Shown: one piece after another, positions 48,270 to 61,289 of the stretch
How the letters are laid out: each line of letters opens with the position of its first letter
How positions within the stretch are numbered: position 1 is the first letter of the stretch
Source of the DNA: Benincasa hispida
Lineage: Eukaryota; Streptophyta; Magnoliopsida; Cucurbitales; Cucurbitaceae
Direction of reading: 5' to 3'
Assembly (NCBI RefSeq): GCF_009727055.1
Contig: NC_052354.1
Coordinates: 37,748,543-37,812,542, forward strand
DNA: 64,000 nucleotides
Translations under genes and position numbers: made by a program
Notes under the pieces: generated by a model
Seen by the model: the letters and a program-made list of their open reading frames with translations, nothing else
Databases searched by the model: none
Told to the model about the DNA's origin: nothing

Positions 48270-50600
48270 TCTGGAGCCCGTCTTAGTAATGAATGATACT
48301 TTCTTCGATTATGGCCTAATTGATTACAAAATCCACATTGTTATCGAGTGACTGGCTCTGTCCAATCAATCTCGTTGTGATAACGTGAACTTTTTGGTCT
48401 ACCAGGTTTTCTCAACAGCGATGGATCAGGATGTAAGACGGGCATATTAGGGTGCGTGATCTAGTAGTCTTCATGTGGTACAGGTTGAAATTGAGGAGAG
48501 TAACATTCAGCATACGTTGACAATTTGTAGTAGTCCTCAATAAAATCTTCGTAGTTCATGTTAAAATGTGAGAAACGGTCATAAAATGCGAGTATGGAAT
48601 GTCGTATGCTTGCCACTTGTTACATGAACACTTGTTTAGCCTCAATATTTGAACATTTCCTCCTTTGGTATTGAGACTATGACGTCTGGTCTTCACATGA
48701 AACACACCTTCATACCGATCGTATGATTGTACTTCATGTTTACTAGATCTTGCAGCCCATTTATTTATTTTCTCGTGTACGTACCTGGATTTTTACTCCA
48801 TTTAGTATTATAAAATATGCTTGAAATAAATTGTTAATAATTATTATAATTATAAATATATATAATTATTATATATTATATATATAATATTATCGGATGT
48901 ATTTATCTTGACGCCAATGCATCTTTATTCTTCTCTTCTTTTCTCGAAATAATTCACGCATTTGAAGAATGTTATTTTAGCAAGTGCATTTATAGACAAC
49001 ATTCGAGCTCCTTTGAAGGCTCCATTTATGCACTCTGATAGATTTGTCGTCATCCACCCATATTTGAACCCTTTATCATGTGCTTGAGTCCATTACTCTA
49101 AACTAATGTTGTAAAAAAAACTCAGACAACTCCGATTTATTCTTTTGATATCTTCAATTGCTTTATTGAACTTCCAAATTTGAAACTGATACCCGAAACG
49201 ATAAACATAATTTTTCAATGTATTAAATCTATACCTTTTATTAAAGTTGCTGACGATATATCGTAAGCAGAAACGATGGTGACATTTTGGTCTTGTCTAA
49301 CCATTTGCTAGATTGTTTATTGCTGTGATTATGCCAACATGTCGATTTGAAATTAAACACACCTCTTCGTGTGTTACAATTTCTCTCAAGTGTTTCAGGA
49401 ACCATCCCCATGAGTCTGCGGACTTTTCATCAGCAACGGAAAATGCAAGTGGAAGAAGATGTCCGTTCAAGTCAACTAATGTAGCAATCAGCAATTTTCC
49501 TCGATATTTGCCGTACAAGTGTGTGCCACCTATCTGAATTATCGGCCGACATTTATTAAAAGCTTCTATACAATGACCAAATGCTCAAAATACAGAAGTT
49601 AGGATAACATGGCCTTCAGTAAGCATTTCTTTTACTCTTCACTCTACACGTGTTCCGAGATTGGTCTACTTAACCATATACAACCACCTAGATAACAATT
49701 TGTAAGACTCATCCCAATCACCGAACACTTTAGCCAACACTTTTCTTTTGCCCTCCCATACCCTATGGTAAGGAACATGATATCCAAACTTTCGTTTGAT
49801 GTCGGACTACATTTGTGCATAGATGGTTTTTCTCTTACGATATCACAGAACTCTAGTGCAATCATTGATGAATCCAATTGCATATGACTTTGATTCAGTT
49901 CTAAATAAAAACATGTATGTTGCTCATACGATTTTTTTTTTATTGTACGAAGTCTCCATTTGCAACCTTCCTCCCACTTCTTACACCGAATTGTCCAAAT
50001 CGTCGGTGTCGATTCCACAACCTCATATGGTGCGTAACATTTAATTGCAAAATATTTGACTGCGTGTTGTAGCATTTCTTTATCTTAACAAATCATCCCT
50101 TTATACAATTGAGTATTGTTAACGTCCACAAGGACTACAATTGGGTCATGTTCTCGAATGCTATCCAGTACATTCATATCCAAATCGTTGAATGTATCTA
50201 AAAGTAACTCATGTTCACGATCATCGAAATCCAACTCTTCAAATTCATCGTCCGTTTCAGTTTTGAAATCTCTATATAGGTTGTTAGCCTCCATATCTTC
50301 ATTATCACATAGCGATGCAATTGACTCCAGATCAGGATCAATACATTCAGTTGGATCTTCAAACTAACAAAATGATGTATTCAAGTTTATATCCACTCCT
50401 ATCCTATTTACATTTGCATACAAATATACTAAATTCGGCAATGGTATTGCGATTGAGAACATCAAGTTCATAGCTTGTGCATTCGAAATAGGAAATGACA
50501 TAAACCTTATCGATCTTGATGGTTCTAGGTTAGGATGTCTATATATTATTTCTATCTGATTTGTTCCCATATCTACACTAAGTGACATCCCAACCATTTC
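48270..50600 (-). pseudogene. MULE transposase (mudrA type), catalytic residues lost
   Basis: Reading leftward: N-terminal MuDR region (50597-50364 and 50294-50085, the latter very acidic), zinc-binding N domain (50075-49644, IWTIRCKKWEEGCKWRLR), the transposase core (49.57-48.95 kb, THLYGKYRGKLLIAT, ADSWGWFLKHLRE, KYGWMTTNLSE), a SWIM zinc finger (48.67-48.60 kb, CSCNKWQAYDIPYSHF) and a zinc knuckle (48.34 kb, CGFCNQLGHNRRKY, last cysteine replaced by tyrosine). The family's first catalytic aspartate before GTHLYGK is glycine here, and the second, in the SDRH motif, is asparagine (ISNRHVGI). Stops and frame changes also occur. The enzyme would be inactive. Confidence 0.88.
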
Positions 50601-50869
50601 AATGAATTGTTCAAATACAATTCCACAGTTTCACATTTTATTGCTAAAACTCCCACTTGGTTGGTTGGTCATAAGTCAACTTAAATCAATACCAATACAT
50701 GCAGTATTAGCAATTTGTAAAGGCGAACAAAAATCCCAAGCATTTTGCCCGCTATTTTCTTTAAAAAAAAAAAAAGACAAACAATACATTATAATTGTTC
50801 TACTAATTATGCAAACTTAAACAAAAAACAAACCACAATAAAAATCACAATAAGAAATATATATAGGAA

Positions 50870-51430
50870 ATATAAAAAGTTTGGGGTAAAAAAATATTAA
50901 ATTTTGTATTAAACTAAAAATATTAAACTTTTTAGAAAAATCACAATAATTTTATATTATATTTTTTATAAGAAGTATATTTAAAAAATTACAATAATTT
51001 GTATTAAACTAAAAATATTAAACTTTTTAATTTATAAACATCAACTTTTTAAGTTTTATGAACATCAACTTTTTAAACATAACAATAAATTAAACATTTT
51101 ATAACTATTTTTAAACATAACAACAAATTAAACTTTTCAAATATCATAAGAAATTTATACAAAAATATCACAATAATTTTGTATTAAACTAAAAATATTA
51201 AAGTTTTTAAGTTATAAATATCAACTTTTTAAACATTACAATGAGACAAACTTTTTAAAACTATTTGTTCAAATTTCATACAAATAAAAAATTAAATTAA
51301 ATTAAACTTTTTCAAACTATTTTAAACTATATCTTCAAAGTTAATACTAGAAAAATCAAATATCATAAGAAATATATTTAAAAAAATCATAATAATTTTG
51401 TATTAAACTAAAAATATTAAAGGTACAAAC
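50870..51430. repeat. AT-rich tandem repeat near the MULE 5' end
   Basis: Repeats of ATCACAATAATTTTGTATTA, AAACTAAAAATATTAAACTT and ATAAACATCAACTTTTTAA in loose tandem. Non-coding. The rest up to 52.04 kb is AT-rich, then purine-rich (GAGAAAATGAGAGGCTGAAGG repeated at about 51.88-52.02 kb). Confidence 0.6.
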
Positions 51431-52205
51431 TTCACAATTTAATGGGGGAATGTTATCATAAGAAACATAACAATAAACTATACTTAAATACAAAAAAAAA
51501 AAAAACAAAATATAAATAAGATTAACATATTGGTATAACATCCCAGCCATAAGATTAACACTAACAACTACTAAGATTAACACTAATAGAGAAAGAACTA
51601 CTAACATCAATATGTAAATATTATTGAATTCAACATGATAGATCTACTAAATATAATAAAACTAGTAATAAATAAATACTAAACTCACAAATTTAACTTA
51701 CTTTTTTTTTCTTTGTTTTCCAAATAGCAACAAAAACTATATAAAAAAAAATATAATAGTATGAGAATAGGAACAAAATGTATAGTTCTTTAAAAAAAAT
51801 GAAATTTTGTATAGTAAAAGGTAGAAACCTCACAATTTAATGGACGGATGTGGAAGAAGAAGAAGATTTGCTGAAGGCAGTGAGAAAATGTGAGAAAATG
51901 AGAGGCTGAAGGCAGTGAGAATGAGAGAACGAAGGCAATGAGGAGAAAATGAGAGGCTGATCTTAAAGGCCAAAAGACAATAAGGAGAATGAGGGAACGA
52001 AAGCAGTGTGAGAAAATGAGAAGAGAGGGTGGGGTTATAAACTAAAAGGTCGAGTTTTCAAAACTCGACCCACGGGTCTAGCGTTGGGAAAATAATATGG
52101 ATGGCACGGGACGAGATGCTGACACGCTGCAGAGATTCGGTTTCATTTTAAAGGAGGTCAACAATTCAAATCACTTTGACGCGCGCTGCAGAGATTCAGA
52201 TTCTT

Positions 52206-53175
52206 AGCTAAGCGATCGTGTAGGAGTTTGTAGGCGATCGTGTAGTGAGGAAAGAGAGATCTTGAGAGACCATCGCAGCGTGCAGCTCATCGTGTACTTC
52301 AACTATGCGATCGTGTAGTAAAGCTTAGCGATCGTGTAACATTTGGTATACGATCGTATAGTAAAATGTAGCAATCATATATGTTTTGAGAAGACGATTG
52401 TCTAATTGTAATAGCTAAGCGATCATGTAGGAGTTTGTGGGCAATTGTGTAGTGAGGAAAGATAGCTCTCAAGAGGCCATCGCAATGTACTGCTTGTCGT
52501 GTACTTTAACTATGCGATTGTGTAGTAAAGCTTAGCAATCATGTAGCATTTGGTATACGATCGTATAGTAAAAGGTAGGCGATCATATAGGTTTTGAGAA
52601 GGCGATCGTCTAATTGTAATAGCTAAGCGATCGTGTAGGATTTTGTGGCTGATCATGTAATGAGGAAAGAGAGCTCTCGAGAGGCCATCACAGCATACCA
52701 CTCATCGTGTACTTCCACTAGGCGAGCGTGTAGTATAGCTCAACGATCGTGTAGTAAAGCTTAGTGATCGTGTAGCACTTGGTACATGATTGTATAGTAA
52801 AAGGTAGGCGATCATATAGGTTTTGAGAAGGTGATCGTCTAATTGTAATAGCTAAGCGATCGTGTAAGAGTTTGTGGGCGATCGTGTAGTGAGGAAAGAG
52901 AGCTCTCGAGAGTNGTGTAAGAGTTTGTGGGCGATCGTGTAGTGAGGAAAGAGAGCTCTCGAGAGTGGAAGTTCAGAAGACGCTGTCGCGGAGAGGCCAT
53001 CGTAGCGTGCTGCTCATCATCTACTTCCACTAGGCGATCGTGTAGTAAAGCTCAACGATCGTGTAGCACTTGGTATACGTTCGTATAGTAAAAGGTATGC
53101 GATCGTATAGGTTCTGAGAAGGTGAGCGTGTTATAGTAATAGTTAAGTGATCGTATAGGAGTTTGTGGTCGATCG
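52206..53175. repeat. ~207-bp tandem satellite rich in CGATCGTGTAG
   Basis: Units begin AGCTAAGCGATCGTGTAGG at 52206, 52413, 52621 and 52850, and a diverged one (AGTTAAGTGATCGTATAGG) at 53141. Spacing is 207, 208 and 229 bp (the last with an internal ~22-bp duplication), then 291 bp including an assembly duplication. Each unit itself contains about seven CGATCGTGTAG-like words, so this is a higher-order repeat. Confidence 0.85.
52862..52966. other. Single-N join with 52-bp duplication
   Basis: Bases 52862-52913 recur exactly at 52915-52966 around one N at 52914. Confidence 0.9.
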
Positions 53176-53441
53176 CAGAAGATTTAGTAAGTGATCATTT
53201 AGTCATACTGAGCGATCGTGGAGAGATTGTAAACGATCGTTTTGCATCTCATAAGTGATCGATTAATCTTGTTTGATTTCTATCGTCTAATAAAGAAGTT
53301 GTTCATCGTTCACTTGTTCTTTCCCGAAGTTTGCACCTATTGTTACGTTAATAAAGAATTACTAAACGATTACATAGTAATTTTACTAAACGATTGTGTG
53401 CGATCGTGTATAATTACTAAACGATTCTTTAATTTCCTTTA
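53176..53441. repeat. Degenerate continuation of the CGATCG-type motifs
   Basis: Scattered AAGTGATCATTTAG, GAGCGATCGTGGAG, TAAACGATCGTTTTG and TACTAAACGATTACATAG, without the 207-bp order. Confidence 0.55.
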
Positions 53442-53640
53442 GGTGGAGGGTTTGTTCTATAATTTTCCATAGACCCTCAACCTCTTTCAAAATTTATCCT
53501 CTTCCCTCACAAATCTTCTTTTGTTTTCGACAGGTCGAGGGTTGAACCCTCGTCCTCTTCTCAATTTTCTTTAGGTCGAGGGTCAAACCCTCAATCTCTT
53601 CTTTAATTTTCGACAGGTTGAGGGTTGAACCCTCGACAAA
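53442..53640. repeat. Block of near-palindromes (GGTCGAGGG..CCCTCGACC)
   Basis: Four units at roughly 30-60 bp spacing: AGGTGGAGGGTTTG..AGACCCTCAACC, AGGTCGAGGGTTGAACCCTC, AGGTCGAGGGTCAAACCCTC and AGGTTGAGGGTTGAACCCTC. Each can fold on itself. Spacers share TTCTCAATTTTC/TTCGACAGG wording. Confidence 0.7.
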
Positions 53641-56600
53641 ATATTTTAAACAAAATCCCCACCTCGAAAACTCCAAAACAACCATAGATTTCTAAATAGT
53701 TTCAAAACCACTATATTTCCCTAAATTGTTTTCCTAATCACAATATTAAAAAAAAAAAAACTCCATCCAAAACCTATCCTTTTTTATATAAAGCAAATGT
53801 GTGTATTTTAAAAAATCGAAAATACCATTTTTGAAAATATTTTTTTAAAAAAAAATTTGTAAACATTTTTTAAAACGTATTTAAATTTTGAAAAATAGAA
53901 AACTTAATTGGTTACCAATTGACAGACCGTTTTTAAAAAAACTAAAAATTTGTAATAAATAACCAATTAATTATCAAATGACCTTTAAATAGTTATCGAG
54001 TCTTTGTAAATTATAATACATATTTTCAAAATTTACAAGTGAAAATATAATATTTTAAAATTTTGAGGACCAAAATCAAATTAAAAGATATTTAATTACT
54101 TGATGACCAACTTAAAATTAGAGATTTTCCAAAAAAATAAAAAAATAAAAATTAGAAATGGGTATTTGGCACTCCAAAAAGTTTAAAATAAGACAATATA
54201 TCTATCAATCAAAGAAATTTGAACTTTTAAGTCACATCTCTATTATTATTGCTTTTTTTCTAATAATAGTTGGATAACAACAAAGCACTTCTGGTCACAT
54301 CACATCCATACAACTAAATCAAACATATAATAATAATAATTTCTCCCTCTAAAAGTTTTGGATTATTTTGTAATTGAAAAATATTTAAATGGATTCCACT
54401 TCATCAAATTATCTAATTATAATATATCTTGTGAAAAATTATTTTTATTTATTTTTTGAAATATTTTTATTTTTATTTTTATTTTTTTTTGACGTGAATG
54501 AAGAATGAGAAAGTATAGAGATGAGTGCATCCGACCATTATCACTTGTGTTAAAATTGTTTGGATGAAAATCAAAATTCATTGCTAGTGGTTAGCATATT
54601 ATTATTGTTTTTTTTTCTTTTTTTTTCTTTTTTTTTTTTTTTTTGTGATTGCATCTATGTAATATTTTATGTTTAAAAAAGTGAGTAAACTTGGTATAAT
54701 TAAATATTATGCATTTCTTCATAAATAGTACTATTTTTTTAATTTAAAAATGGCATCTTTACAACACTCTTGGACTACCTATTTGTTATTGGTATTTCCA
54801 TTTCTTTTTAATTTGGTATTTTTTTCCCCTCTTCTTGTAGTTGGTCTATCATAAAATTAACAATTACAATTTGTTTTTTTTTATTTTTTTAAATAACCCC
54901 TTAAAAATTATTTCCTAAAGTTAACAAACACTATCTTTTTATATATTCTTACCAAATGTTAATACTATATGTACTTTGAAACTAAAAATGAGAGGTAGGG
55001 CTACTTTATTAGTTTGTTGGAATGTTTTTATGATTTTGAATAGATAAGGACCATCATAGAAGGTCATATTTAACCAATTTGGTACTTTGTTCTTATTGTT
55101 CATTTATAGATGAAGAAACCAATTAACTAAACAAAAATGTAGTTGATATAAAAAGCCCCTTTATAAGGAATTTCTAACTCACATCTTTAGTAAGTTTTAA
55201 TTTATATAAGTTTAAGATTGAGAAAAATAAATTTAGTATAAATCTATGTTTAAACTAGATAGAAAAATTAGTTATAGAAACTTAAATGGTATTTTTGGCC
55301 GACAATTTGAAAATAGAGTTGTATTTCATGTGTGTGTGTGTTTTTTTTTTTTAATATTTCATGTGATTTTAGATATATGTTTGGTAATGGATTCGAAAAT
55401 TAAATTCCAAATTAAACAATTGTTTAAATTTTGTTTGATAATATATTTATAAACATAAAATTAATTATAGTTATCAACTAAATATTAGGTTAAATAAAAA
55501 TTATTATAATTAATATATGAACTTAGTTTATGTTAAATTTTTTTAATATCATATAATTAATATATTCTAATATACATATTTTAATGAACAAAAATGATTA
55601 CGTTTAATAGATGAAATTCTATCTTTGTTAATGTCTTTATCTTTTTATTTTTAAATATAATTGTAAATTTTAAAATTTCAAATTCAAAATTTGAATACGC
55701 GGTAAAAATCGAATATTATTTTCAAAAATTACACTATTTAGATTGTAGAATTTTTTGAAAATAGAATTTAGATTATCTACCATACATATTTATAGAATCC
55801 AATAAATTTGAATTGTCAATTTAAGAGACCTTTAAGTTTATAAAGCTTGAATATGACCAACAGATTCATAGTGCAAGAGATAAGTTTATATAATCTCATC
55901 TCAATTGTACATCATATGAATTAAATTTTATCTCTAAAGTTTCTATTTGAAAAAGAAAAAAAATGATTAATTGATCATAATGAAGTGGGGCCATTATTTA
56001 TTAGAGAGAAATCTAATAAAATGAAGGAGAACACATGCATGGTTGGGCTGAAAGGGGGGCTTATGCACATTTATTTCTTTAATGAAATGATTGAAACTTT
56101 TTGGCTATAATAAGATAATGGGTGTGTTTTAGAGATATACATGCTCTTTCATTATCATCATCAAAACTTTGGAATAAAGTTTTGACTATATTATTAAATT
56201 TTTTAAAATTTTGTGAATATTTTAAGCAATATGACAATGTTTAGCTTTATTTCATATAATATTATTATATAGAGTCTCATGTTAACCACAATAAGAACTT
56301 TATTATATTTTAGTTAGAATATATTTACTTGGTGAAGGATGATGAAAGAGATAATCCATTATTGTCTATATATGGATGTCCACAAACTATTTGCTTTAGG
56401 TAAAAAATAAACCTCTTTTTAATGCAATAGGTGTTATCTTGAACATAAGATTCAAATTTCCTTCGAAAAAAATAATTATTAATATTTCAACTTCTCAACA
56501 TATAGAATATTTTGATGGAAATATCATAATATATATCTCATGAAGATTATGAGAATATCAACAAAAATATAAAAGCAACTTCAATTGAAAAGAAGTATTT

Positions 56601-57794
56601 TACTCTTTCTAAATCAGTTATTATAAGGTTTTTTATTTTCAGTTTTAACAACATTTTTTATTCCTAATTTTTTTAAAAAATAATAACTAAGTTTCTAACC
56701 TTTTAAATTTAAAATGTACTTTTAACTTTTTAACCATTTAATATTTAAATTTTAATATATAACAGATTTAGTTTCTATAGGAAAAAAATATTATTAAAAT
56801 TTAGTGATGTTTCTAACCGATGTAAATCAATAAACTAATTTTAAAAACTAAATGAGTCTATTAGCTTAAAAAAACTAAGGGTTACATCATAAATATTGAT
56901 ATTTAATTTTTTTTTTTTTGGATTTTTCATGATGGGGATGAAATTGTTAAAATTTTAAATTATAAAAACTAAAGTGATACATATTAAAGTTGAAGAATTA
57001 AATTAGTACCAACTTCAAAGTACATAAAATAAATTGTTGTAAACTAGAGTTTATGGATTAAATTATTACTTTCATCAAAGTTCAAAGACTAAGAGTGATT
57101 TTGATCTAATATTATATTCGATAATACTTTTGCTAAGTTTTTTTTTTTTTTTTTTTTTTAATATGCTTCTATTTTAAAAATATCAATTTGATATCTTTAT
57201 CAATGTTAAACCTTTTGATTTATAAAACTATGACCGTGTGGTGATAAATATTTTATTAATTATCCTAACTTTCTTGATATTTTTATTTTATATAATATTT
57301 ATTAGGTTAGAATAATGTATATGTTATCTTATTGGTGATAACCCAACTAGCAAAGATTAGTTGGGTAAAGTTGAATTTAACAATAGGTTTTAGAAAACAA
57401 TATAATATAAAATTTTAAAGATTAATTAAATCCTTAAATTCCCTTTAAGAATTTGCCTTTCTCCAAGGAAAATAAAAAACAATAGAAAATACAATTACCT
57501 TTTTAACCTACTTTGGCTTTAATTAGAGATTTTAGAAAACATTCAAAAACACGCAAAGGTAAACCATCTTTATATGATCAAAAGGTTATAATAATAGATT
57601 ATTATTTTTATTATTTTTATTTTTCATTTTTTATTTTTTAAAGTTGCTAAGAAAAAGTTTAGTTCCAAAGTCAAACTGATCAACCCCTTTAGTTTTCACC
57701 TTTTTCCTTTTAATATATATAATTTTTTTTCCAATTTTTAATTTGTTTCAGGTAATCATATTTTTTTTTTTTTTAACTTAGATCATATTTTTCA
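53641..57794. other. AT-rich intergenic DNA
   Basis: About 4.2 kb with no supported gene. There are long T runs (54.60-54.65 kb, 57.14-57.16 kb) and a short TG run at 55.33 kb. Stretches at 53.82-53.95, 55.25-55.83 and 56.63-57.10 kb resemble MITE wording seen elsewhere in the window, but the ends cannot be set. Confidence 0.4.
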
Positions 57795-58035
57795 TTAGGG
57801 AAATTTTCATAGATAGAAAAAATATCAAACTATTTATAGAAATATAAAAAATACTGATAGACACTGGTGGACTTCTATCAACGTCTATCACATAGTATGA
57901 ATGATAAATTTCTATCCGTTTCTATCACTAATAGATACTGATAGACACTAATAAATTTCTATCAACCTTTATCAGCATTTATTAAAGAAGATTAAAATTT
58001 TGTTATTTTGTGTAATGGTTTCCCTTATTTTTCTA
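57795..58035. mobile_element. Small MITE with GATAGACA repeats
   Basis: The left end AGGGAAATTTTCATAGATAG and the reverse complement of the right end (AGGGAAACCATTACACAAAA) form weak inverted termini. Inside, CTGATAGACACT, TCTATCAACGTCTATCA and TGATAGACACTAATAAATTTC repeat. It shares the CTATC/GATAG core style with the MITE at 10.09-10.24 kb. Confidence 0.4.
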
Positions 58036-61000
58036 TTTTTAAAAATCTCCCTTTTCATTCTGAAAAAAGTAATAAATGAATAGTAATTTAAAAAGTTGGT
58101 CTCAATGAATTATGTTTGTTGATGTTTACCTTGTATTTCTTACTTGTACTGACATGTGGGGTCCACTGTCCAATCTATAATAAAGAATGCAAACTGATTG
58201 ACGAGAGAAGGGTGATCAACTCGTTTGCATTTCAAAATTATGTTATCGTTATCGTTATCGTTATGTTAGTGTATTGTGTTACAGTATAAAAAAAATATAA
58301 ATCTGTCACATTTACTGTTACCATTTAAGGTTAATCACAAATATCTTAGTTTGATCAAATCCATATATTAAAAAAATTTATATTTATAACATATTATATG
58401 TTTTGTTTCATATTTCGTAATTACATTTTAGTTCCTATATATAAATAATTTTTTTTACATCTTACAAAATGAAGGAATAAAGATGAAACAGTCAATCAAT
58501 CCTACAAAATAATAAAAATATAAAATAAAATGTCAAAGGTAAAGTGCACCTAGTTCTCAAAATTAAAAAAAAAAAAAATTACTATTTTCACGAGTTTTGT
58601 TTCACATATTGCAAAAATACATAATCATCAATTAATTTTAAATTTCATACCAAAAAGAAAAAGAAAAATGGCTTAACATATTCAAAATTAATTTTCCAAC
58701 ATTTAAAGTGTGAATGGAGGAAGCTAAAATTAAGGGATAGAGATGGAAATTGAAATTTGACCAATCTTTCAAAAAAGAAACAAAATACAATTAATTAATG
58801 AAATAAAGAGTTTTTTTTTTTTTTTTAAAAAAAAAAAGAAAGAAAAAGAAGAAGCAAAGTGTATGTATTAAATGAAAACACATGCATGTCAATCAATGAG
58901 GGTCAAATCAAGAATCTAGAAGCACACACACATATATATAATTGATAAAATGCAAAAATAATTTTGTCAATATTCACTTGAAAAACATGAGAAATGAAAT
59001 GACCCTTTTTTTCTTTGGCCTAATAAAGTGGGTTGGGTGGTTGAACATGCACTTCCTTTCATTTTTATGCCTTATTTCTTCTATTCAAAATTTTGTTGCC
59101 CTCATCCACATCACCATATGCATGGGGATTACATATTGCATTTGTTTTCAAATTGGTAGTTAGGTTTGACAATAGTGCTTTTTTTTTTTTAAAAAAATTC
59201 TATTTTGGTAGTTCATTTTTATAGAAATCTATTTTTGCTTGTGTTATGAAATCGTTAAGAAAAAAAATAGAACAACGTAAACAGTAGATAAGTGACACAA
59301 AGGTTTATATGGTTCACTAACAGTATGTTGTTAACTACGTTCATGGAAAAAGGGTGAGAATAGTTTATTATTAATGAGAATAATCAAAATATAAATCAAG
59401 AAGTGCTAGTAGAATTGAGGAATTTATATAATGCACTTCTCTAAATCTTAGGGTCAAAAATCGTAAATAATTTAAATAACATAAATGCGAATTCAACTTG
59501 ATCGTTCAGAGCACCAAATAACATATTTGAGGCATTCAGTAGTCCCTAAATTTGAAAACTTTATGTCTTACTTTGGAAACTTTGCCTTGGAAACATTTTT
59601 GTACTTACCATTAATTTTTATATATAAATTATTAGTTAAATTACATGGTTGTTTAATTTTGAGGGTTATATAATAGGAATGCTGAGTCCATATATCTAAA
59701 ATAGTTTTTTAAGAAAAATATCAAATTAATTATATCTCTAAATTTTTTTGTTGTATCAATTAAACTCATCAATTTAGTAATTAATTACCCCCAATTTTTT
59801 TCTTATATATTCAATAAACTAAAGAAGATACTGGATTGATAAATTATTTATTATTTATTTTTTTTTTTTGGGGGGGGGGGTGACATTAGAGGTTTTTTTG
59901 GTTGAAATTTATGAAATTTGGCAAGGTTAGTCAAGGATTAATTTGTGCCTTGATCAAGCTCTTCAACGTTTTTTACAAAACTTTATTTTATTGAAATTAA
60001 CGAGTTGATTTTTACTAATGGACAAATCAATGAAAACTAAATCGAAATAAAAAATTGCAACATTTACTTAAATTTAAGATCCATATAATGAAATTGAAAA
60101 TTTAGGACCTATATATTTGGAAATCTGAAAATAAAAATTTGAAAACAATGGATTCAATGATCAAAGGCATATATCATATTTTCATATATGTGTTTGGTAA
60201 CAAATTCGAAATTTCAATTTTAATTTAAACATTTTTCAAACTTTTTTAGATAATATATTCCTGAACTATAAGACTAATTATAGTTACTCACTACATTTTA
60301 GGTTGAATATAAATTATTACTAATTAATTTATGTTTTTAATGTTAATAAGTTTGTATAATTATTGTTTTATAATATAATATATATTATTTTCTTTCATCT
60401 TTAATATAATATTTTGTATAATTTATGGGTTGCAACTTTTTCTTTCACCTTTTAAAATTTTTCTTTTTTTTTTTTTTAAATAAACAACAATTAAGCAACT
60501 ACATTTTTGGTAGGAATATGGTTGAATAAAATGGAAAACTAAAGAGAAATCAAAACTTTTGATTCCTATTTTTTCTTCATGAATCTCATCATCATCATCA
60601 TTTTCTCATTTTCTTCATTTTCTTATTGTTGTTATGTATTTTTTCTCTATCGTCATGAATTTTTTTTTTAAATTGAATCTTTCCTATCTCAACAGTCAAT
60701 GGAATGTCACCACATGTTTTTAACACTACCACTTTCAATTCCTCCAACTTTGGCGGACCATTAGAGAACAAATTCCAAATTTTCGCTAATTCTTGCTAGA
60801 AAATGTTCCAAGAAACAAACTCCATATTTTTTTTAAATTTTATTAATTTTATTTTGCTTTTGTTTTTGTTCATTTTTCTCAACTTTTTGTTCCACCGTTC
60901 AACTACATACTTACTTTTTTAAATTCGTAACACTCATTTGTTATGTGAATTCAATTAAATAAAAATGTACTTTACAATTCATATAAATATTGCACTTATT

Positions 61001-61289
61001 GTAAACAAAATATTATTATTTATATAATCAACAACTTTAGCATACTTTAACAATCATGGAGCATATGAGTTGAACGTGCACAAAAATAGGGTTGTCATTA
61101 GGGTTTAGTTACATGTTCACAAATAATAGGCTATATATATATAATCATAGCCAACAATGAGCCAATTTCAAGCATACAAAAAAAGATAGTTCATTAAAAT
61201 AGTTAATTAAGTTGGTCAGTCCTACCAAGTAGATGCAAATAATACCTCTTTCTAGACTGTGCTGGGAATGTCAAAGCCCAAAGTTGTCA
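58036..61289. other. AT-rich intergenic DNA
   Basis: No supported gene. It holds a (GTTATC)n run at 58242-58264, a G10 run at about 59.87 kb and CATCATCATCATCAT near 60.58 kb. At 59.27-59.35 kb, GTGACACAAAGGTTTATATGG followed by TTCACTAACAGTATG looks like retroelement wording, too short to call. Confidence 0.4.

Larger units (their letters stand above)
45474..52070 (-). mobile_element. Mutator-like element with transposase and PMD gene
   Basis: Minus-strand mudrA-type transposase (50.6-48.27 kb) is followed by a plant-mobile-domain gene (47734-45726). The outer limits are inferred from related inverted ends: left 45474-45499 (GGTCGAATTTTCAACACTTG) against the reverse complement of right 52045-52070 (GGTCGAGTTTTGAAAACTCG), about 21 of 26 matching. 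A second copy of the left motif lies near 45.54 kb. No 9-bp duplication was identified, so the ends are approximate. Confidence 0.65.

Noticed and set aside
52206..53175. CRISPR-like regular array
   Set aside because: Units are degenerate, there are no unique spacers of fixed length, no cas genes, and the DNA is plant nuclear.
58942..59163. 73-codon frame with hydrophobic segments
   Set aside because: The hydrophobicity follows from T-rich DNA; no homologous domain, no promoter or intron context.
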